From the NCBI GenBank assembly GCA_030248215.1, contig JASANG010003711.1, positions 310,001 to 374,000 on the forward strand: a stretch of 64,000 nt of DNA, in the 5' to 3' direction. The notes under the pieces are model-generated. The model worked only from the letters and a program-made list of their open reading frames with translations, did not search any database and was not told where the DNA came from. Below, piece by piece: positions 17,831 through 29,751 of this stretch (its first letter is position 1; every line of letters begins with the position of its first letter). Position numbers and translations under genes: made by a program. This DNA comes from Enoplolaimus lenunculus. Lineage: Eukaryota; Nematoda; Enoplea; Enoplida; Thoracostomopsidae.

Positions 17831-19344
17831 ATTGAAACATCTTCAATGATTGTTGTATACTGAGTGACTTTTTTTGTTTGGTAATATATTTTGGATACAG
17901 ATTTGACAACATTTTTACATTCGTTCATTTAAATGGTTGACAATTTAGTTATTTTTCCGGATTAAAACACGATTTTGTTGAATTGAGGTTTCTCTGGAAA
18001 CGGCTGAACCTTTATGTTAAATGTTCTTCTACGCTGTATTTTCTTAGTGAGTTAATCTGTCAAATAAAATTATTTTGGTATTTGAAAAGCAAGCTTGCTG
18101 TTTCAAAGAAATTGTATTTTAAAGTTTAGCTTCAATACTTCCCAATGTGTAAAACTCACAATCGTTATACATACATATCTATACACTATGGGAGATAGAG
18201 TACCAGGAAGTGAAAGTTTTACTTTCAAAATTTAGCTTTGACCATTTGTTTGTTGTAAATAACAAATTTTTCAGCAACTAGACTGCATGTGAAAGCAATT
18301 TCCGGACTTTTGTCGCTTGAACTCAAATTTCTATTGTTATTTTTGAATAAAATAAAACTCAGATAAATAACTGCTATAATTGCTATTATTGCAAAATTGT
18401 GCAATTAACAAGCTGAAACCACTACAATAGTGTTAATATGAAACGCTTTGGATCGTGTGAATGTGTTTTTAAGTGAACCGAAATCATTTTATTATTCATA
18501 TGGCTCGCAGAAACTTTTATATTGAAGTCAACGAACACTAAAACTCAGGTTAAAAGGTGTTTTGAACTGTGAAAATTTTGTCAATTTTTGATGGGAAAAT
18601 TCTCTGACAAACTTCCTATACCGCATAATTGGTAAATGTTTCAACTCTAAAAACGTTTTGCTTCGAATGAAAAAGATTATAAAAGGGCGGTGCACCCTAT
18701 ATCTTTGTCTATTCTACTTAATCTGACATTCGTTGTTTTAGAACCTTTTTCAAGTGCTTAAATGTAATGGGTAGGTATTTGAACGGAGTTGCGAGATAAA
18801 TTATAGTGGCACACTGTGGTAAAGTTCGGAAATTTAGAAAATATAAAGGTCATATTAGATGTATTAAAAGATTATTGTGATCATAAATAACCTTTGTTTT
18901 TAGTGCTCTTGTCACTACCCTCATGCGACCGAGATAAATTGGAATTGGTCGTTTTTGGCTAAAAATTGATTTTACTCAAATCATGTAATATTCGTTTTTA
19001 CATAATCCTTGTAATTTATCAATTTTGACCCGTATAGCATTTAAAAGCTATAAACAATGATAACCTTCTTTAAACAAAGTGATAAAGCTAAATGTTTGAA
19101 CAAACAAATGAAGTTTTTGAGTATTAAATAAACACTTCTTTTACAGAGAAAAAGTAAAAAATGTTTTGCTTCAAAGAAAACTGTAAAATGCTACACGTCT
19201 TCAGAATATATGAAGAACTATTACTTTTGTGGTGCCGAAAGAAGCAAAACATTAAGCTCAAGCCAAAAATTATGGTATTCTTTCTTGAGACAAGTTGAAT
19301 TTTGTTTGACAGAAATTCAAATATACAAGTTTTCACCATAAACG
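17831..19344. other. Intergenic region with a candidate promoter
   Basis: Unique AT-rich sequence without exons that I can support. A strong TATA-type box lies at 18678. No clear mobile element is visible. Confidence 0.4.
18678..18685 (+). promoter_or_regulatory. Candidate TATA box
   Basis: TATAAAAG followed by a GC-richer stretch (GGGCGGTGCACC), about 660 bases before the first exon of the exon-array gene. A 5' untranslated exon would be needed to link the two. The assignment is a guess from position and motif. Confidence 0.3.
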
Positions 19345-22300
19345 ATGAATACAGCTTTTTTTATAACTGCGTTAATGGAAATTGCGGTTGTTGCTTTTGG
19401 CAATACATATGACCAAACGATACAGGCGGATCATTATTCAACTGGCGGGGATGCGACAGGGACATACCATCACCAAGATAGCACAGCTCCAGATTCACAA
19501 ACAATGACGGATCAGCAAACGGTACAAGTTGAAATCGGTCTTTGTTCCCATTCGTGTCTAGCGTTCGTCTGTATAAGTTGCTAGTATTAGAATTTGTATA
19601 TTTTGTTCTTAGTTACAAAGAACTTATGGATGACGAGCAGGGTGCAACCGGAGGTGAAAAATACCGGAGCCGGAGATGAGGTGAAATTAGGTAGTAACAG
19701 TGATGTTTAACTAGTAAATTTTAGCCAATATCTGTAATATGTTGCTAATTTGTTCAGTGTTACGCTAATTTTCTGCGAATTTTCAGAAATTTTCCTGAAA
19801 ATTGTGACAAAAGTAAAAAAAAACGCGTTTAAACAGATAAATTTTGCAAAATTATGCAAAAATTTACTGCCGAAATTGCCGGAACCTCCACCAAAAATTT
19901 TACCGGCGCCGGAGCCGGAGGCCGATCTTCTGCCGGAGCCGGAGCCGGAGGCAGACCTCCAGTTATACCCTGATGACGAGGATAGTTGTCTATGTTAGGT
20001 ACAGTATAGGAAACAAGTATTTTTTGAACTTTCGACTTTAATACTCCAAAGCATCTGTATTTACTACATATTCAGATGGATCATTATTCAACTGGCGGGG
20101 ATGCGACAGGGACGTACCATCATCAAGATACCACAGCTCCAGATTCACAAACAATGACGGATCAACAAACGGTACAAGTTTAAATCGGTCGTTGCTCTGT
20201 TATTCGACTTTCTTGAATGCCAAGTTGCAGATCGTAGAATTTTTGCATTTTATTCTTGGAAGCAAAAAACTTAGCGATCACAAGGATCTGAAATTAATAT
20301 ATGGTTTATCTATGCTATGCCAAATGTAAGGAAGAGAAGCATTTATACTTTCAACTTTGTGATCGATCCTAACCTAGTATATACTGTAGTGACCCGAAAA
20401 ACAGGCGGGGGACTGATATTTATTTGGCGTCTCCAGAGGGTACCCCCTGTGTTTCGGTTACGGACTGTTATTTATTTTTAACAAGCCCTCCGGCGCCTTT
20501 CGTTACCGGCATATATCCGGTATTGCAACTATCTGTTGAATTAAACGTTTCTTTCTCTTGTATCAACAGTTTGCGCGATAAGGTTATACTTAGAAATGTA
20601 CTTCCAAAACTTAAGTACGCTTTCAAGTTTCGAACTACACTTTATTTGGTCCTGGAGTCATTTATTCACTACAATTATGGATAATTGACAATCTCACTGG
20701 ATTCATAAGCAATGTCGATGGATCAATATGCGACACAGGTTGAAATCGGTTTTTGTTCCTATTAGTGGCTAGCGTTTGGCTTTAACATGTGTTGATGATC
20801 TTGCGCTTAGTTTTGTGTTTTGTTCTTAATAGCAAAACACTTGTGGATAAATGAGTATCTAAAATTAATATATAGTTTTATCGGCCAATGTAAAGAACAG
20901 GGACGGAACAGTATTATAAGCATATTCCTAAGCCTAAGCCTAAGTCAAGCGAAAAAATTAGTCCAAAGCTTAAGCATACACTTTTCTAGTCCCACAGAAA
21001 AACGTTCCGCCTCTGATCTTTATATAGGACGTTTTATCTATGCTAGGCTTAATTTTAGAAACAAGCACTTGCACATTCGATGCGAACAACTCTGTTCTAG
21101 GGTCTGTATTTGGTAACAGTTGAAATTGGGCTGTGCTCCTATTCGTGTCTAGCATTCGGTTTTCATGCGTTGCTAAACTTAAATATTTTTCAATTTTTCT
21201 TGCTAACAAAAAACTTAGTGATGACGAGGATAGTTATCTCTGTTAGACGCAGCATAGGAAAAGCATTTGCACTTTATTTCGGAGAGAGTCAATTTGACTC
21301 ACCATTTTTTGCTGTGTAACTATTTGCATTCAGATGGATCATTATTCAACTGGCGGGGATGCGACAGGGACATACCATCACCAAGATAGCACAGCTCCAG
21401 ATTCACAAACAATGACGGATCAGCAAACGGTACAAGTTGAAATCGGTCTTTGTTCCCATTCGTGTCTAGCGTTCGTCTGTATAAGTTGCTAGTCTTAGAA
21501 TTTGCATATTTTGTTCTTGGTTACAAAGAACTTATTGATAACGAGCAGGGTGCAACCGGAGGTAAAAAATACCTGGAGCCGGAGATGAGGTGAAATTAGG
21601 TAGTAACAGTGATGTTTAACTAGTTAATTTTAGCCAGTATCTGTAATATGTTGTTAATTTGTTTGGTGTTACGCTAATTTTCTGCGAATTTTCGGAAAGT
21701 TTTTCCTGAAAATTGTGACAAAAGTAAAAAACGCGTTTAAACAGATAAATTTTGCAAAATTATGCAAAAATTTACTGCCGAAATTGCCGGAACCTCCACC
21801 AAAAAGTTTACCGGCGCCGGAGCCGGAGGCCGATCTTCTGCCGGAGCCGGAGCCGGAGGCAGACCTCCAGTTATACCCTGATGACGAGGATAGTTGTCTA
21901 TGTTAGGTACAGTATAGGAAACAAGTATTTTTTGAACTTTTGATTTTAATACTCCAAAGTATCTGTATTTACTACATATTCAGATGGATCATTATTCAAC
22001 TGGCGGGGATGCGACAGGGACGTACCATCATCAAGATACCACAGCTCCAGATTCACAAACAATGACGGATCAACAAACGGTACAAGTTTAAATCGGTCGT
22101 TGCTCTTTTATTCGACTTTCTTGAATGCCAAGTTGCAAATCGTAGCAATTTTTGCATTTTATTCTTGGTAGCAAAAAAACTTAGCGATCACAAGGATCTG
22201 AAATTAATATATGGTTTCTCTATGCTATGAAAAAAGTAAGGAAGAGAAGCATTTATACTTTCAACTTTGTGATCGATCCTAACCTAGTATATACTGTAGT

Positions 22301-25300
22301 GACCCGAATAAGAGGCTGGGGACTGATATTTATTTGGCCTCTCCAGAGGGTACCACCTGTGTTTCGGTTGCGGACTGTTATTTATTTTTAACAAGCCCTC
22401 CGGCGCCTTTCGTTACCGATGTATATCCGGTATTGCAATTATCCGTTGAATCAAACGTCTATTTCTCTTGTATCAAAAGTTTGCGCGATAAGGTTAGACT
22501 TAGAAATGTACTTCCAAAACTTAAGTACGCTTTCAAGTTTCGAACTCAACTTTATTTGGTCCTGGAGTCATTTATTCACTACAATTATGGATAATTGACA
22601 ATCACACTAGATTCACAAGCAATGTTGATGGATCAATATGCGACACAGGTTGAAATCGGTTTTTGTTCCTATTAGTGGCTAGCGTTTGGCTTTAACAGGT
22701 GTTGATGATCTTGCGCTTAGTTTTGTGTTTTGTTCTTAATAGCAAAACACTTGTGGATGAATGAGTATCTAAAATTAATATATAGTTTTATCGGCCAATG
22801 TAAAGAACAGGGGCGGAACAGTATTATAAGCACATTCCTAAGCTAAGCCTAAGTCAAGCGAAAAAATTAGTCCAAAGTTTAAGCATACACTTTTCTAGTC
22901 CCAATGAAAAACGTTCCGCCCCTGATCTTTATATGGGCCGTTTTATCTATGCTAGGCTTAATTTTAGAAACAAGCACTTGTACTTTCGATGCGAACAACT
23001 CTGGTCTAGTGTCTGTATTTGGTAACAGTTGAAATTGGGCTGTGCTCCTATTCGTGTCTAGCATTCGGTTTTCATGCGTTGCTAAACTTAAATATTTTTC
23101 AATTTTTCTTGGTAACAAAAAACTTAGTGATGACGAGGATAGTTATCTCTGTTAGACGCAGCACAGGAAAAAGCATTTGCACTTTATTTCGGAGAGAGTA
23201 AATTTGACTCACCATTTTTTGCTGTGTAACTATTTGCATTCAGATGGATCATTATTCAACTGGCGGGGATGCGACAGGGACATACCATCATCAAGATAGC
23301 ACAGCTGCAGATTCACAAACAATGTTGGATCAACACGCGGCACAGGTTGAAATAAGTTTTTGTCTCTATTCGTACGTAGCATTGCTAATCTTAAGTTTTT
23401 TGGCATTATTTCTTGGTAATAAAAACTTAGCGAGGGTTAGAATGTGAAATAGTGATCTATGCTAGGCTTTAGGGTTCGAAGCAAGCATTTGTTCTTTCAA
23501 CATAGAGAACGATCCTAGTCTAGTATTTGCATTTATATATCCAGGTTTGTATCTGCTAAAGTCTAATAGTGGATCCTATTTTATTTCAGTTTTTTGGTAA
23601 TGAATAAATGCCAAGCTCCAAAGTTTAAGTAAATATCTAAACGTAAGTAGCTGTTTGATACTATATTTCTAACTTGACGAATCACGAAGAAAGAATTGCT
23701 TTTATCAACCATATTACAACCACAAAAATAAAAGTAAACGAAAGACGATAAAAATAAAATTACAAAAAATACTAATTTGAAAGACGACGTTATATTTGCC
23801 GACGTCTATAAATGTTTGAATGTTTGGTTAGATTTACACTGCAAAACAGCAGTTTATGGTTAGTTTGAAATTTTCTACAAAATTAGCTCGCCACTAAAGG
23901 CTTCGTATAGGTTAAAAATTATAAAGTTATTGTACAAACTTTGGTGAATAAATGCATTTCGGATATCCGACGGATATCATAATATATACACAGATATTCG
24001 AATAGTTTGTTTCATAGAGTTTTTTAGCACAGAAGTAGCTGCACTCACAACTGAATATATTAATACTGCAGGTGTTTAATTTAGCCCGCGTCTGAGCTAT
24101 GTTCAACTCAACTGTAGGTGTTTAATTTAGCCTACGTCTGAGCTACGTTCAACTCAGTATTCGCACCACTAGTGATTAGAGTAGGTATCACAGGTGCATT
24201 TTCCCCCCGTCCATTTTCCCCCCGGAAAATTTCATCTAGTTACATTTTTTCCACAGAAAAATCCATCTAGGCGTATTTTCCCCCGGAAAAAAACCGACCT
24301 AGGTGCATTTTTAGCGCAAAAAATCCAACTAGGTGTATTTTGCGCCCCGAAAAATTCCATCGAGGTCCATTTTGCAAACCAAGGATTACACTAAATGCGA
24401 GTATACTATATTGTAACACTAAGTTCTGTCCCTACCAAGATGAGCCCGATCATCATGAAACTGATGAAGAATCGCTACTCTTTCGTTTTCTGGGACATAA
24501 ACCTTGAATTTTCCCAAGTGGTTTATGAAGAACTTGCCTAAAAGAGGTAATTATCTACAGATAGCAGGTTGTAAACGGATAGTGAAAATGGCCCATGTTA
24601 CTATAAAGGCCGTCCCAATTTCCCGGGACAGAAATATACCCCAGCTGTCCCAACTGTTCCAACTGTCCCATCTGTCCCATCTGTCCCAACTGCCCCATCT
24701 GTCCCATCTGTCCCATCTGTCCCAAGTGTCCCAACTGTCTCATCTGTCTCAACTGTCTCGCTGTCCCAATTATATTTTTGTATGTACTTCTGGTACATTT
24801 CTGTCCCGGAAAATGCGACGGCCTTTAGGATAACATTGGCCGTGAAAATGAAGGAAACGGATAGTGATCAAAATAACGGAAACTAAAACGGAAAACAGAT
24901 AGTTAAGTAAAAAAGTTTAATGCTAATATTCCCAAGTGTATTTCCCTGGTATGTATCAAGTTGGATTATTCCGGGGGAAAATGGACGGGGGTAAAATGCA
25001 CCTGTGACATAGGTATATATTTTCCAAACATTACGTATTACTGAATTCCTTTAAAAATATGATAAAATTAACTGTACCGGAGTGATGTGCTTTCAAAAAT
25101 ACCAATACTGACACTTTGATGTTACCGATATGTATACTGATACCAATATATCGGTTCAACAATACTTTGTATGACTTTATGCCCCATTTTAAACGTCACA
25201 AAAGATTTCTTTCGATATCTGCTCTGTCTGTTTCAGATCGAAGAAACGTTCTCCAAAGTAACCAGTTTTGTCGACAGCTTAACACCAACTGATATGCAAA

Positions 25301-27207
25301 ATCCTGTAAGCTTTTGCACAGTTATGCTTATTATAAGTGTTGACAGTTTTATATCAAGTTGTTGGATCAATGCACTGAACAACTTTAACGGTTTGCCGCA
25401 TGAATATTTCCAATTTCATCTGAGATTAAATTTCAAACTATAAAGTTTTCGGACAAGAACGTGCCGCATACGAGCTCACAGAGGCTCTTACTTAGTTATT
25501 TAGTGTTTTGTAATTAGCATATTTACGTGCACCATACTGCACAATTGACATATTTTAGTGTCAAGTTGGCGCTTTAGTTGCTTATAGTATACTCTGTGCA
25601 TGAAAGGCTTAAATTGCTAAAAGTGTTTACTTAAATGTCCACAGTTTTCCTTGAACGTTTTGACTCAGTCAAACCAGAACTAACACTAAAGTATTATTGG
25701 TTTCAGGATGTGGAAGCGCTTGCAGAACGAATACGATTTTTAATGGACAGAACTCGAATGTTTCAAGAAAAAGCAAAAAAAGTAAGCGTGGAGAACCTCA
25801 TGACTATCTTACAAATTTAAGTTTAATGCAACAACGACAACGACACTCAGAAAATATACAATGCGCTGCAATCTGCAGGCCTGAATTTCACTAACACTAA
25901 AATGGTTAATATATTTGTCAACCGAAATGATCAGAGGCGGAACGTTTTTCTGTTAAACTGCAATTGACTAAGCTTAAGCTTTAGACTAATTTTTTGCGTA
26001 AGCTAATGCTAGGCTGAGAAATATGCTTATGCTACTGCTATAGCCTTGTTCTATATATATTGGCCCATTTTTCATAGAATGCAAATCGGTAAAAACTTGC
26101 AGCAAAATTCACAAAAATGATGAAATGTTTTAACAAAAGGGCGAAATTTCGTTTGTAGCAGCCATTTTAGTATTAGACATTTTACAACTATATTCAAAAT
26201 TAAAAGTAATCAAATGTGCTATTAACTAATTCCGCAACTGTAACTTGCACGAAATCTTGCAGCTGCAGGTATTTTCACAGAAACATTCCGATTCACCAAT
26301 TAAACTGCCGTTGCAATAATTCAAGCTACTTGCAACTGCGTTCACAGGTGCGCATTAAATTAAATAGCATAAATTCCAGTGAATAATTAGCAGCTACAAG
26401 AACTTCAAAGCTGCTTTGTGACCAAAGTTGCTCGTGCCAGTTACACGTGCATTTTTTGCTGCAAAACTTGCACGTGTCAATTGGGCTTTAATTATGCCTT
26501 ACTAGTTGTTCTCATGAACATGATTTGATCTGGCGTATGACTTAAGAGCAGCTTAAATAAGTTTAGCGTATAAGATATTTTGCAGAAATGCGAACGCGCT
26601 GAACACGTTATGATGAAGTGTGGCAAGTTTGGAATGGTAAGTGTGCAGTAGTACTAGAAAGATAATTCGCTTTTGCGTCGTGTATAGGCTTCACCTCCTC
26701 AAAACAACATCTTTTATGATGGATCAGTAGATTGAGCAGGCGGCTACAATGAGGTATAGACGCAAACAGGAGGCTTGTGCCCCGGTTTGGCCCTTGTGCA
26801 CCTGCCTTACATTTAAAATTAAAGCTTAGGATTGGGCTTAGGTAACGGCGTAAGTTTTAGGTTTGGGCTTTACGATTACGAAAGCCTGCAGGAGGACGTG
26901 TAGAAGAGTTCATGTATTTTTCATTTTGGGGTCTTAATGTGGTTTGGTAAGCGAGTGAAGCCATTGGTCAGCGAGCCCTTAGTACTTCTGCGCTAATTTA
27001 TCCAACGATTTTTTCTATTATATGACAGTCATGCACACTCACGGTCACCCGATGTTCAGCTGTAAACAATGTTTTTATTAGTTAGCCTGCAAATTTCTTT
27101 TTTAGAAAGCGCACGAAAAATTTCATGCAGTTAGCAGGAAATATGGTCGCTTGCAAGAATACCTTGGACAGCAAGGCACAACTGTCGATCAAAGCATGCC
27201 ACTTTAA
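19345..27207 (+). CDS. Secreted protein with an array of duplicated 34-codon exons
   Basis: Not recognised. Exons: 19345-19527, 20076-20177, 21334-21435, 21984-22085, 23244-23345, 25237-25305, 25707-25781, 26586-26636, 27106-27207. Every junction is phase 0, so any exon can be skipped or multiplied without shifting the frame; the full set gives 295 residues. Exon 1 starts with a signal peptide (residues 1-19) and already contains one copy of the repeat. Four more exons of exactly 102 bases encode the repeat, built on DHYSTGGDATGTYHHQD and DSQTMTDQQTVQ: polar, acidic, cysteine-free. The last four exons encode a charged, probably helical tail with two cysteines (KCERAEHVMMKCGKFGM). Donors after the repeat exons are weak (GTTGAA, GTTTAA). 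AATAAA overlaps the end (27209-27214). Joining the array to the tail exons is inferred from phase and order; further exons could be missed between 23346 and 25236. Confidence 0.6.
19638..19972 (-). mobile_element. hAT-like CCGGAG MITE, unit 1
   Basis: Starts CAGGGTGCAACCGGAGG, ends CCTCCAGTTATACCCTG. The 8-mer ATGACGAG flanks it on both sides (19630-19637 and 19973-19980). Same family as 10879-11129, opposite orientation. The interior has a run of CCGGAGCCGGAGGC units. Confidence 0.85.
20394..20697 (+). mobile_element. TAGTGACCC element, truncated, unit 1
   Basis: Starts CTGTAGTGACCCG and follows the full element at 28139-28573 to about its TAGGGATAATT-like stretch, where it stops abruptly against the back half of a repeat exon (20698-20738). 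Confidence 0.7.
20698..20738 (+). pseudogene. Broken repeat exon, unit 1
   Basis: Matches the last 40 or so bases of the 102-base repeat exon (GATTCATAAGCAATG, then GGATCAATATGCGACACAG) followed by the same GTTGAAATCGG donor region. The front half and its acceptor are missing, cut off at the end of the TAGTGACCC element. The matching piece in unit 2 is 22609-22648. Confidence 0.7.
20883..21031 (+). mobile_element. TTAGGC-bearing MITE, unit 1
   Basis: Contains CCTAAGCCTAAGCCTAAG and the family ends (GGCCAATGTAAAGAACAGGG to the TTATATAGGAC side). It lies between repeat exons. Confidence 0.6.
21546..21880 (-). mobile_element. hAT-like CCGGAG MITE, unit 2
   Basis: Copy of 19638-19972 made by the tandem duplication. 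Its left flank now reads ATAACGAG, one change from the right flank ATGACGAG. Confidence 0.8.
22294..22608 (+). mobile_element. TAGTGACCC element, truncated, unit 2
   Basis: Same element and same truncation point as 20394-20697. It is followed by the broken repeat exon copy at 22609-22648. Confidence 0.65.
22793..22939 (+). mobile_element. TTAGGC-bearing MITE, unit 2
   Basis: Duplication copy of 20883-21031; the right end here reads TATATGGGCC, closer to the family ends than the unit 1 copy. Confidence 0.6.
24188..25007. mobile_element. hAT-like composite element with nested inverted repeat
   Basis: The left end TCACAGGTGCATTTTCCCC is mirrored at the right end by GGGGTAAAATGCACCTGTGA, and both continue with GTCCATTTTCCCCC. 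Flanking 8-mers AGTAGGTA and CATAGGTA agree at six of eight positions. The left part repeats CATTTTCCCCC-type units. A second inverted repeat sits inside (24590-24841) with AAAGGCCGTC on both arms and a CTGTCCCAA/T microsatellite in its centre. It lies in an intron of the exon-array gene. Confidence 0.65.
24620..24770 (+). repeat. CTGTCCCAT microsatellite
   Basis: About fourteen units of a 9-mer, CTGTCCCAA or CTGTCCCAT. The frames read across it on either strand are low-complexity artefacts. Confidence 0.85.
25929..26066 (-). mobile_element. TTAGGC-bearing MITE, decayed
   Basis: GATCAGAGGCGGAACG at the left, AAGCTTTAGACTAATTTTTT inside and TATATTGGCCC at the right place it in the same family as 14699-14906. 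The telomere-like units are poorly kept. Intronic in the exon-array gene. Confidence 0.45.
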
Positions 27208-28138
27208 TAATAAACCGGTTAGTATCACAGATGTTATTATAACACATACCAAGTAGTTCTCGGCAGATTTGAAAATGTTTAAAAATTTATCAACCCTGGA
27301 ACTTGGAAATTATTCCAGCTAACAAAAATACAATAAAAGAATGAATGAAAAACATACCAAACCTTGTAAAACTCGCAACAACGGATAAAATTGATGCACT
27401 GTATTTAGCTTACTTATATATTTTGCAACAAATATTGTAACGAGATCGCTTTATTTGGTCAATTTCAATTTCAACAGAGCAGTTACTAAGGCAAAATTTA
27501 AGTTTAAAAATTGAACCAGATGTTAAATTTACAAAACTAAACGTGGTCGCTGATTTCATATTTTCTAAAAATTACACTTTAGACAGTTTGAATAGCACGG
27601 CATGGGAATGATGAATGTTTTGGTAATTTTTAAACAATTATAATTTCTTGCAAAACTTTTGATGCTAAAATTTGCCATTTAAGATCATTAACGTGTACAA
27701 ATTCGGTAAAATGTGACTAATATTTCCATTGTGTAAATTTTAATTGATTTTAATGTTGTTGTAATATTAGATATTGTTTGTTTCAGGATGCTACTTGCGG
27801 TTTCATCAGCATATACAGTGACTTCTATCATCAGCTTTTCAATAAATTGAAATTTATACGCTATTGTTTTCTTCAGAAAGTCAATAAACTTTGGTGTGCC
27901 TCATATGCTATTGTGAGAATATTCATCTAAACCAGTTTGGGAAGAGAACTGGTAAACAAAATTAGCTTGATTGCGTCCAAATGTTAGGGTTTGGATATAT
28001 ACTCAAGTCACTGCTGGATCTATACCCAATTCTTGTTTCGTACCCAACGCTCAGGACTAAAAACGTATATATCAGCGCGACGACAAAGTTTAGTTGATAT
28101 TCGCAAATGAATTCCTTTTAGTTCAATTTCTCTTCCTA

Positions 28139-28573
28139 CTGTAGTGACCCGAATAAGGGGGGCTGATATTAATTTGGCCTATCCCGAGGATATCCCCCTG
28201 TTATTAGGATACGGACTGTTATTCATTATTAACCCGGTTTCCGCCGCATTTCGTTACTGATACACATCCGGTATTGCAACTATCCGATGACTTAAACGTT
28301 TACGTGTCTTGAACACTTAAGCGATAATGCAAGATACTTAAGAATGCACTTTCAAAACTTAAGTATGCTTTAAAGTTTTGAACTCATCTTTATTTGGTCC
28401 TGAAGTCGTTTTATGCACAAAAATTAGGGATAATTATCGTTTATAAACTCTGATTAGGGTTGAAGGGTTCTATCCGCTTACGGGCTGTTTACAGGAATAC
28501 GGACTGCTATTGATTCGGACTCAAAACGGAGACCCCTTTTTATAACTTCCCCCTTTTATTCCGGCCACCACAG
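28139..28573 (+). mobile_element. TAGTGACCC element, full length
   Basis: The left end CTGTAGTGACCCGAATAAGG is mirrored by a right end which, inverted, reads CTGTGGTGGCCGGAATAAAA. The flanking bases CTA occur on both sides. Truncated relatives lie at 20394, 22294, about 32693 and about 47386. No coding capacity; I cannot assign a superfamily. Confidence 0.6.
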
Positions 28574-29173
28574 CTAATAATTTTATTTTAAATTTCCTCC
28601 GAAATAACATCTGTAAACCTAAAAAAACTAACGAATTGTTCGCCAGGTGGTTTTATTAAACGTTTGGGTCAACCATAAAATTGGTTGCTCTCTTTTTGTC
28701 ATAAAGTTTTATGTTTTACATACAAAATGTTTTTAGTGTCTTTCCACATTCTTTGTTGAGAAACAGGTGCACACACAAACCCATGACTTCAAATTTAATT
28801 AAAATATAAATAATAAAAGCACCAGCAGTAGAAATATCCTAAGCGGCAGTGTATTAAACTTTCTGCTTTAGATTTTTAAAAAGCTATCAATATTTATAAA
28901 CACAAATTTTGCAATTATTTTTCAAGTGCGATAATAATCAAAAAATTTCGCTGCCATGACAAGTTTCAAGATTTAATAGTTTTAGTTTGTTTACAGTGCG
29001 TACCAAGTTGCTTAAAGTTAAAATCAGGTGTATATGCGCTCTAGCCGAGCACTCGTGTTGCCAATAGTAGCGCCAATGTGTTAAAGTTAGCCCAACGGCA
29101 CCTTCCTTATATCCACTGCGAAAAGAGCACGACTGCAGTTTCGACCATTCATTGATGCAGTACGCACAGCTAC

Positions 29174-29751
29174 TAGTGATGGGCATCGGATATTTTTTCA
29201 TATCTAGATATCCGGCAATTCTTGCCGGATATTATCCGGATATTCGGATATCCGTATATATCCGGGTATCCCCGGATATCCAAAATGAAATTTTCTATTT
29301 CGGATATCCGAAACTCGATTTTGTGTTTATTGAGTTTCCTAGGCTGCAATTTTCTCGCATTTTTCGGACATATAATATATCCTGGTGGACATATACACAC
29401 GGTAACTGTTAATGTGTTGCATGAAAATTAGTTGGATGTCACCTAAGAACGTTATTTTATACCATATTTATTTGCAAATTATATTTAAGAATCGTTTAAT
29501 ATTTTTCCATCTTTTCCACCCCCCTCACAAAAAAATGGAAAAAATGGAAAACCATTTTTCCCGGTAATTTGTTTCCGGCCAACAACCCTGGCTCCGGCTA
29601 CTTTGGTGGTGAAACCATGCAAATTATTCCAAAAATTTTTAGACAAAAGCATTTCGGATATCCGGCGGATATACGGATATACGTTTCATTTTGGATACAT
29701 ATCCGGATATTTTTCATATCCGGATATCCGGATATCCGGTGCCCATCTATA
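29174..29751. mobile_element. hAT-like GGATATCC element with exact 8-bp target duplication
   Basis: Ends TAGTGATGGGCATCGG and, inverted, TATAGATGGGCACCGG. ACAGCTAC stands on both sides (29166-29173 and 29752-29759). Both ends carry runs of TATCCGGATATCCGGA; the middle is AT-rich and non-coding. Single ends of the same family occur at about 35263 and 40503. Confidence 0.85.

Larger units (their letters stand above)
19426..23243 (+). repeat. Tandem duplication, two units of about 1.91 kb
   Basis: Units 19426-21333 and 21334-23243 are almost the same throughout, and a third copy starts at 23244 but is lost after its first exon. Each unit holds two full repeat exons, a CCGGAG hAT-like MITE, a TAGTGACCC element that has replaced the front half of another repeat exon, and a TTAGGC-bearing MITE. 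All insertions are shared, so they came before the duplication. Confidence 0.9.

Noticed and set aside
24504-24833. Frames of 65-109 codons on both strands with QLSHLSQ or GQMGQMGQ repeats
   Set aside because: Products of the CTGTCCCAT microsatellite inside a mobile element.
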